Origin: Paraferrimonas haliotis
GTDB taxonomy: Bacteria > Pseudomonadota > Gammaproteobacteria > Enterobacterales > Shewanellaceae
Direction: 5' to 3'
Assembly (NCBI RefSeq): GCF_002282895.1
Contig: NZ_NRRB01000001.1
Location: 620,001 to 684,000, forward strand
DNA: 64,000 nucleotides
Positions 60,457 to 64,000 of this stretch are shown here, piece after piece. The first letter of the stretch is position 1, and each line of letters opens with the position of its first letter. The position numbers and the translations under genes are program-made. Below the pieces are notes generated by a model. That model was not told the origin of the DNA, made no database searches, and saw nothing but the letters and a program-made list of their open reading frames with translations.

Positions 60457-62132
60457 CGGGTTTCAACTTTTTCTTGGTAATTCAGTGTCACAATGACTTT
60501 AGTATATTGGTCAGCTTGGCATTCTACTGCGATACCGGCCTGTTGACCAAATTCAGCCCGCAGTCGTTTATCCACAATTTTTAGCCCTAAACCTTGCTCT
60601 CTGGGGCCTTGATATAAACCGGCATTATCCACAACTTCCAGTATCAGCAGGTTATCTTGGCGGTAGCCGCTTACCTTGATGTTGCCAACCCCCAGCAATT
60701 GGCTGGTGCCATGTTTTACCGCATTTTCAATTAATGGTTGTAAGGTAAAGGTGGGCATCATTGCTTGTTCGAGCTGGGGATCGATGTCGATGGATACGTG
60801 CAGCTTTTCCTGAAAACGCGCTTTTTCGATGCGTAGATAACTGTCAATGTGTTGCAACTCTTCTTTTAGCGTAACCAGCGGGGTATTGCGCTTTAGGTTT
60901 TGTCGTAAGAACTGAGCTAAGTCGCGCAGCAATTGTCGAGCGCTCTCTGCATCATTGCGGGTTATGGCACTGATGGTATTCAGGGCATTAAATAGGAAGT
61001 GAGGGTTTACTTGCGCTTGCAAAAGGTTGAGCTCAGATTGAACCAGCAAGTTCTTTTGCTGTTCATAGCGGCCATATAATATTTGATTGGACAGCAATCG
61101 AGCGATGCCTTCGCCCATGGTGCGGTTAATGTTTAAGAACAGTTTCTTCTTAGGCTCGTACAGTTTAATGGTGCCGATGACGGTTTGGGTATCCCCCAGT
61201 GGAATGACTAAACTTGAGCCTAAAGGACACTTTTCATCAATCGAACAACAATAGGGGCTGTTAACTCCGTCGGCAAACACTACGCGATTATCACGAATGG
61301 CATCATAGGTTATTTGCGAGGTTATCACTGAACCCGGTATGTGGTGATCCGCCCCTTGCCCAATAAAAGCTAACAGTTTTTCCCTATCGGTAATGGCCAC
61401 CGCACCGACCTTAGTTTCCTCAATAATGATGCGCGCCACTTTTTCACTGGTTTCTTGGTTAAACCCCTTTGCAAACAGACCAATGCTTCGCTCGGCAATG
61501 GTCAGCGCTTGTGCAGAGAATACCGAAGAGACTTTATCGACTAAGGTTTTGCGATCGCGGATGATGCTCATGAACAAGGCGGCGCCCAGCGCATTAACCA
61601 CAATCATTGGCAGAGCGATAACTTTCACGAGTTCTAAAGCTTGCTCATAAGGTTTAGCGACCATCAATATCACCGCCATTTGAATGACCTCAGCGGTCAC
61701 TCCCAAAGCAATGACAATGGCAGCATTAAAGCGCAAATCGCTTTTTCCTCGGCGCTTTAAATGGGCTGCTAATAGCCCTGCAAGAAGTCCTTCTAGGGTA
61801 GTCGAAATGGCGCAAGCCACATCGGTAAAGCCACCTAAGCTATAGCGATGAATTCCGCCGGTTAAGCCAACCGCAAGGCCGGTTATCGGCCCGCCAAGCA
61901 AACCGCCTAGTATGGCGCCCATGGCACGAGTATTGGCAATGGCGTCATTAACCTGTTCACCATAAAAGGTACCTAGCACACAGAAAAGACTAAACACTAT
62001 GTATATGATGACCTTGTGTGGCAGTCGCGTAGAGTCTTCTACTAATGGCTTAAAGAGTAAGGTTTTACTCAGTAAGTAAGCGATGACCAAATATACGCAC
62101 ATTTGCTGTAGCAACAGTAAGGTAAGCAACAT
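60453..62132 (-). CDS. btsS: LytS-type sensor histidine kinase, BtsS-like
   Basis: 559 residues. A 5TM-LYT membrane sensor occupies about 1-195 (GAILGGLLGGPITGLAVGLTGGIHRYSLGG is typical). A GAF domain at about 215-345 contains a cysteine cluster YCCSIDEKC (295, 296, 302). The His_kinase domain has the phospho-acceptor His378 in QAQVNPHFLFNALNTISA and an HATPase with QPLIENAVKHG and GLGLKIVDKRL. In E. coli BtsS binds extracellular pyruvate. No ligand is proven here. Confidence 0.88.
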   Translation of the reverse strand: MLLTLLLLQQMCVYLVIAYLLSKTLLFKPLVEDSTRLPHKVIIYIVFSLFCVLGTFYGEQVNDAIANTRAMGAILGGLLGGPITGLAVGLTGGIHRYSLGGFTDVACAISTTLEGLLAGLLAAHLKRRGKSDLRFNAAIVIALGVTAEVIQMAVILMVAKPYEQALELVKVIALPMIVVNALGAALFMSIIRDRKTLVDKVSSVFSAQALTIAERSIGLFAKGFNQETSEKVARIIIEETKVGAVAITDREKLLAFIGQGADHHIPGSVITSQITYDAIRDNRVVFADGVNSPYCCSIDEKCPLGSSLVIPLGDTQTVIGTIKLYEPKKKLFLNINRTMGEGIARLLSNQILYGRYEQQKNLLVQSELNLLQAQVNPHFLFNALNTISAITRNDAESARQLLRDLAQFLRQNLKRNTPLVTLKEELQHIDSYLRIEKARFQEKLHVSIDIDPQLEQAMMPTFTLQPLIENAVKHGTSQLLGVGNIKVSGYRQDNLLILEVVDNAGLYQGPREQGLGLKIVDKRLRAEFGQQAGIAVECQADQYTKVIVTLNYQEKVETR

Positions 62133-62147
62133 TTAAGGTTTATCTCC

Positions 62148-62160
62148 GTTGGCAGCCAAC
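62148..62160. promoter_or_regulatory. GTTGGC-A-GCCAAC palindrome between btsS and yecH
   Basis: A perfect 13-bp palindrome lies in the 53-bp divergent gap, 15 bp upstream of the btsS start and 25 bp upstream of yecH. It may be an operator or a leader hairpin. The binding protein is unknown. Confidence 0.3.
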
Positions 62161-62185
62161 CAGTAATGACAATAGCGAGTATATA

Positions 62186-62428
62186 ATGAGTGAATCAATA
62201 CACGGCCATCAAGTAATGCAGTACATGGTCGAACTTGGGCGTCCTGTATCAAAAACCGAATTGGCTCAGCTGTTAGCCGACAAGTTTGGTGAACAAGCAA
62301 GGTTTCACACCTGCAGTGCCAATGAGTTGGATATCAAAGGGATTATAGCTTTTCTAGAAGGGCGCGGTAAGTTCATCACCACCGATGAAGGTGTCGCCAC
62401 TTCACTGGATAAAATTTGTAATCATTGA
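62186..62428 (+). CDS. YecH-family metal-binding protein (DUF2492)
   Basis: 80 residues aligning end to end with E. coli YecH: SIHGHQVMQYMVELGRPVSKTELAQLLADKFGEQARFHTCSANELDIKGIIAFLEGRGKFI and the final KICNH. Conserved His and Cys residues (HGH near the start, FHTCS, CNH at the end) suggest metal binding, but the function is unknown. It is divergent from btsS and followed by a terminator. Confidence 0.92.
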   Translation: MSESIHGHQVMQYMVELGRPVSKTELAQLLADKFGEQARFHTCSANELDIKGIIAFLEGRGKFITTDEGVATSLDKICNH

Positions 62429-62436
62429 TAGCCATT

Positions 62437-62463
62437 AAAAAAGACGCCAACGGGCGTCTTTTT
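62437..62463. terminator. Bidirectional terminator between yecH and psiE
   Basis: Stem AAAAGACGCC/GGCGTCTTTT with a 4-nt loop, A-run before and T-run after, between convergent genes. Confidence 0.92.
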
Positions 62464-62470
62464 GCTGTTA

Positions 62471-62926
62471 TTAGTCTGGCTCAGCCTCATTAGCCTGCCG
62501 TTTTTTCTCGCTTGGTAGTTTTGGGTAAGGAAATTTTAGCTGCCCAATTCGAATAATGATTACGGTTGATGCCAGCATCAAGGTGGAGGCGGCAATGGCG
62601 ATGATGCGCCAGTCGTCCATGCTTTTCATATCTAGAATCAAATAACGCGCTAATGCCACAATCGCAATGTATATCGGCATTCGTACTGGCAATTTACCGC
62701 TCTCAGCGTAGTTAGCGACCATGGCTAATACTTCTAAGTAGATAAATAGCAGTAGCAAATCGGCGAGCGACACGCGGCGCATGTCGATGACGTGCATGAC
62801 TTCCTGGCCAATGGCCGTGATGGTGGCTATGGTGATAATAATCAAAATCGCGTGTTCCAGTACTTTTAAACTGGTAACGCCGTATTTTTGATATAAGTTC
62901 ATTAGCGTTTCAATCCCTTCATGCAA
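62471..62926 (-). CDS. psiE: PsiE-family phosphate-starvation-inducible membrane protein
   Basis: 151 residues with four membrane helices: LEHAILIIITIATITAIGQEVMHVI, SLADLLLLFIYLEVLAMVANYAESGKLPVRMPIYIAIVALARYLILD and a last helix near 105-125. The LLLLFIYLEVLAMV and MPIYIAIVALAR stretches are PsiE hallmarks. Function is unknown. No Pho box is visible in the 129 bp upstream, although a CRP-like site is. The ATG at 62926 has a poor ribosome site; 62902 is an alternative. Confidence 0.85.
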   Translation of the reverse strand: MHEGIETLMNLYQKYGVTSLKVLEHAILIIITIATITAIGQEVMHVIDMRRVSLADLLLLFIYLEVLAMVANYAESGKLPVRMPIYIAIVALARYLILDMKSMDDWRIIAIAASTLMLASTVIIIRIGQLKFPYPKLPSEKKRQANEAEPD

Positions 62927-62980
62927 AGTTTATTTTTATGGTTATTAGTTTACTGAATTCCGTCTGTGGTAATACAATAT

Positions 62981-63002
62981 AATTGTGATCTTGTTCAAAC
63001 AA
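62981..63002. promoter_or_regulatory. CRP-like site between psiE and creA
   Basis: AATTGTGATC at 62981 followed by TTGTTCAAACAA gives the left CRP half TGTGA, the 6-bp spacer, and a right half TCAAA in place of TCACA. It is centred 65 bp from the psiE start and could serve either divergent gene. Confidence 0.35.
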
Positions 63003-63055
63003 TAAGGTTTGTGCAACGGGCTTTGAAAACAGAACCATCAAAATAAGGATTAAAA

Positions 63056-63526
63056 ATGAGAAAGGTGTTAATGCTCCTCGGATTATGTCTTGGGCTGAGT
63101 GGATGCTCTGATAATGAAGTGGGCGATGTCTCTTTGGGAATGTTTACGCTAAAAGACATTAAGCTTAACACGCTCGTGGACCCACTCATCCCCGGAGTAA
63201 CCTGCCATGTTGCCTCTATTGAAGCCAATCTGTCGCTTTCAGATCCCAGTGATAGTGCAATTTCTTGTCGTCAAACGGGCGAAATAACCGCCGCAATGAT
63301 CGAGAAAATTGACAAGAGTTTGTCCGGTGAAGTGGTTTTTAAAAAGTCAAAAAGTGTGTTTTTTAAATCCATGAAAATTCGCAGAATCTACGATCCAGCT
63401 AATCAAACGCTCATGTATTTGTCATACTCCACCAAAGAAACCAGCGGCAGTTTCAAACACAGTTTGTCAACGGTGCCGTTATGGGGTACTGCGGCTTATC
63501 AAGAGTCACCTGTGGTGCAGAAATAA
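63056..63526 (+). CDS. creA: CreA-family lipoprotein
   Basis: 156 residues. Strong similarity by eye to E. coli CreA: GVTCHVASIE, SDSAISCRQTGEI, GEVVFKKSKSVFFKSMKIRRIYDPANQTLMYLSYS and the final ALSTVPL-like segment. The function of CreA is unknown. The start has a lipobox LSGC with Cys17, whereas E. coli CreA has an ordinary cleavable signal, so this version is probably membrane-anchored. It is not linked to creBCD here. Confidence 0.87.
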   Translation: MRKVLMLLGLCLGLSGCSDNEVGDVSLGMFTLKDIKLNTLVDPLIPGVTCHVASIEANLSLSDPSDSAISCRQTGEITAAMIEKIDKSLSGEVVFKKSKSVFFKSMKIRRIYDPANQTLMYLSYSTKETSGSFKHSLSTVPLWGTAAYQESPVVQK

Positions 63527-63679
63527 TCGCCGCTGGTGCAGAAATGGCTAAAAGTTCAATTGGGTCAAAAAAGCTGTGCACTGCCTCATAAATCTTTTAA
63601 CCGCAAAGCGCTTGTATTTGACCTGAGCGCCACTTCAAGGTTTATTGTGCACAGAATTATTATTTAAGGATATCTAATC

Positions 63680-64000
63680 GTGTTTAAAAGCAAAATGTTA
63701 GCAGTGGTATTTGCAGTATCGTCGCTATTAATGCTGGGCGCTTGCTCTCCAGCAGAAACTCCAGCGGCACCTGCAGCGCCCGCAGCACCGACTGCACCGG
63801 CTGCTCAACCTCAAGCAAATGTGGCTCCAGCGCCTGCTCCTCAAGAAGCCGGTCAATTTGTACAGGGCAAGCATTACTTCACAGTAAGTGACAAGTCGGC
63901 TACCGCCACTCCGCAAATCACAGAGTTTTTCTCTTTCTATTGCCACAATTGTTACAACATGGAAACTCAATATTTGCCGTTTATCAAAGCTCACATTGAC
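63680..64000 (+). CDS. DsbA-like thioredoxin-fold lipoprotein (3' end beyond the window)
   Basis: 107 residues are visible from a GTG at 63680 with AAGGA upstream. A lipobox LGAC (Cys22) is followed by a Pro/Ala-rich tether of about 35 residues. The DsbA-type domain then starts with FVQGKHYFTVS and reaches the active site FFSFYCHNCYNME, with cysteines 88 and 91. E. coli DsbA has FFSFYCPHC at this place, so the dipeptide is HN rather than PH. It probably handles disulfide exchange while anchored to a membrane. The rest of the domain is outside the window. Confidence 0.88.
   Translation, partial: MFKSKMLAVVFAVSSLLMLGACSPAETPAAPAAPAAPTAPAAQPQANVAPAPAPQEAGQFVQGKHYFTVSDKSATATPQITEFFSFYCHNCYNMETQYLPFIKAHID

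Overview
This window comes from a marine-type gammaproteobacterium. The gene set (tetraheme cytochrome plus Tat-exported flavoprotein reductase, NAD-type isocitrate dehydrogenase, RdgC-porin-phoBR neighbourhood, glyoxylate bypass, BtsSR/CstA locus) points to Alteromonadales, most like Shewanella, Ferrimonas or Paraferrimonas. The placement is an inference from gene content and order, not from a database search. Almost all of the window is core chromosome with short intergenic gaps and many ATGA/TAATG-type stop-start overlaps. I see no rRNA, tRNA, CRISPR array, phage or transposase gene.

Layout. 1-5.2 kb is accessory in character: a TetR regulator cut by the window edge, a LysR regulator, a hairpin-rich intergenic repeat, a respiratory pair (periplasmic flavoprotein reductase and tetraheme cytochrome c) and a lone polysaccharide flippase. 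5.3-14.8 kb is the conserved block lolB-ispE-prs (minus strand) divergent from hemA-prfA-prmC-sirB2-sirB1-(DUF819 permease)-kdsA (plus strand). 14.8-17.9 kb is gcvA-hydrolase-DUF423-rlmM, a tightly overlapped set. 17.9-28.1 kb holds NAD-isocitrate dehydrogenase, an S9 peptidase with a small monooxygenase-like gene, the ppnN-xni-SDR operon, an M61 peptidase and rdgC.

28.2-42.5 kb is a phosphate-response region: a porin, a small lipoprotein, phoB-phoR-pstS-like, the ppk-ppx operon behind an ACT-domain gene, and pstC-pstA-pstB-phoU. Pho-box-like 18-bp sites precede the porin, phoB and pstC. In the latter two a good -10 element sits at the spacing expected for PhoB activation. PstC and PstA carry large periplasmic insertions.

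42.6-46.9 kb is an RND efflux pair. 47.5-50.5 kb is the glyoxylate bypass (aceB, aceA), preceded by a 640-bp control region rich in palindromes. 50.6-56.1 kb is queA-tgt-yajC-secD-secF. 56.2-57.5 kb has a DUF2007 protein and a siroheme-synthase-like protein with an apparently decayed methyltransferase half. 57.7-62.1 kb holds a CstA-family transporter next to a LytS/LytTR two-component system (btsSR-like) and yaeQ. A pair of ACCGCT direct repeats, matching the known BtsR recognition core, lies upstream of the transporter. The window ends with yecH, psiE, creA and the first third of a DsbA-like lipoprotein with an unusual CHNC active site.

The more unusual signals are the flavoprotein lacking the fumarate-type substrate residues, the ATCCCTG hairpin repeat, the BtsR-like site, the decayed SUMT half, the anchored DsbA, and the operator-like palindromes near the reductase, isocitrate dehydrogenase and aceBA genes. 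I found no clearly novel multi-gene system such as a defence island.
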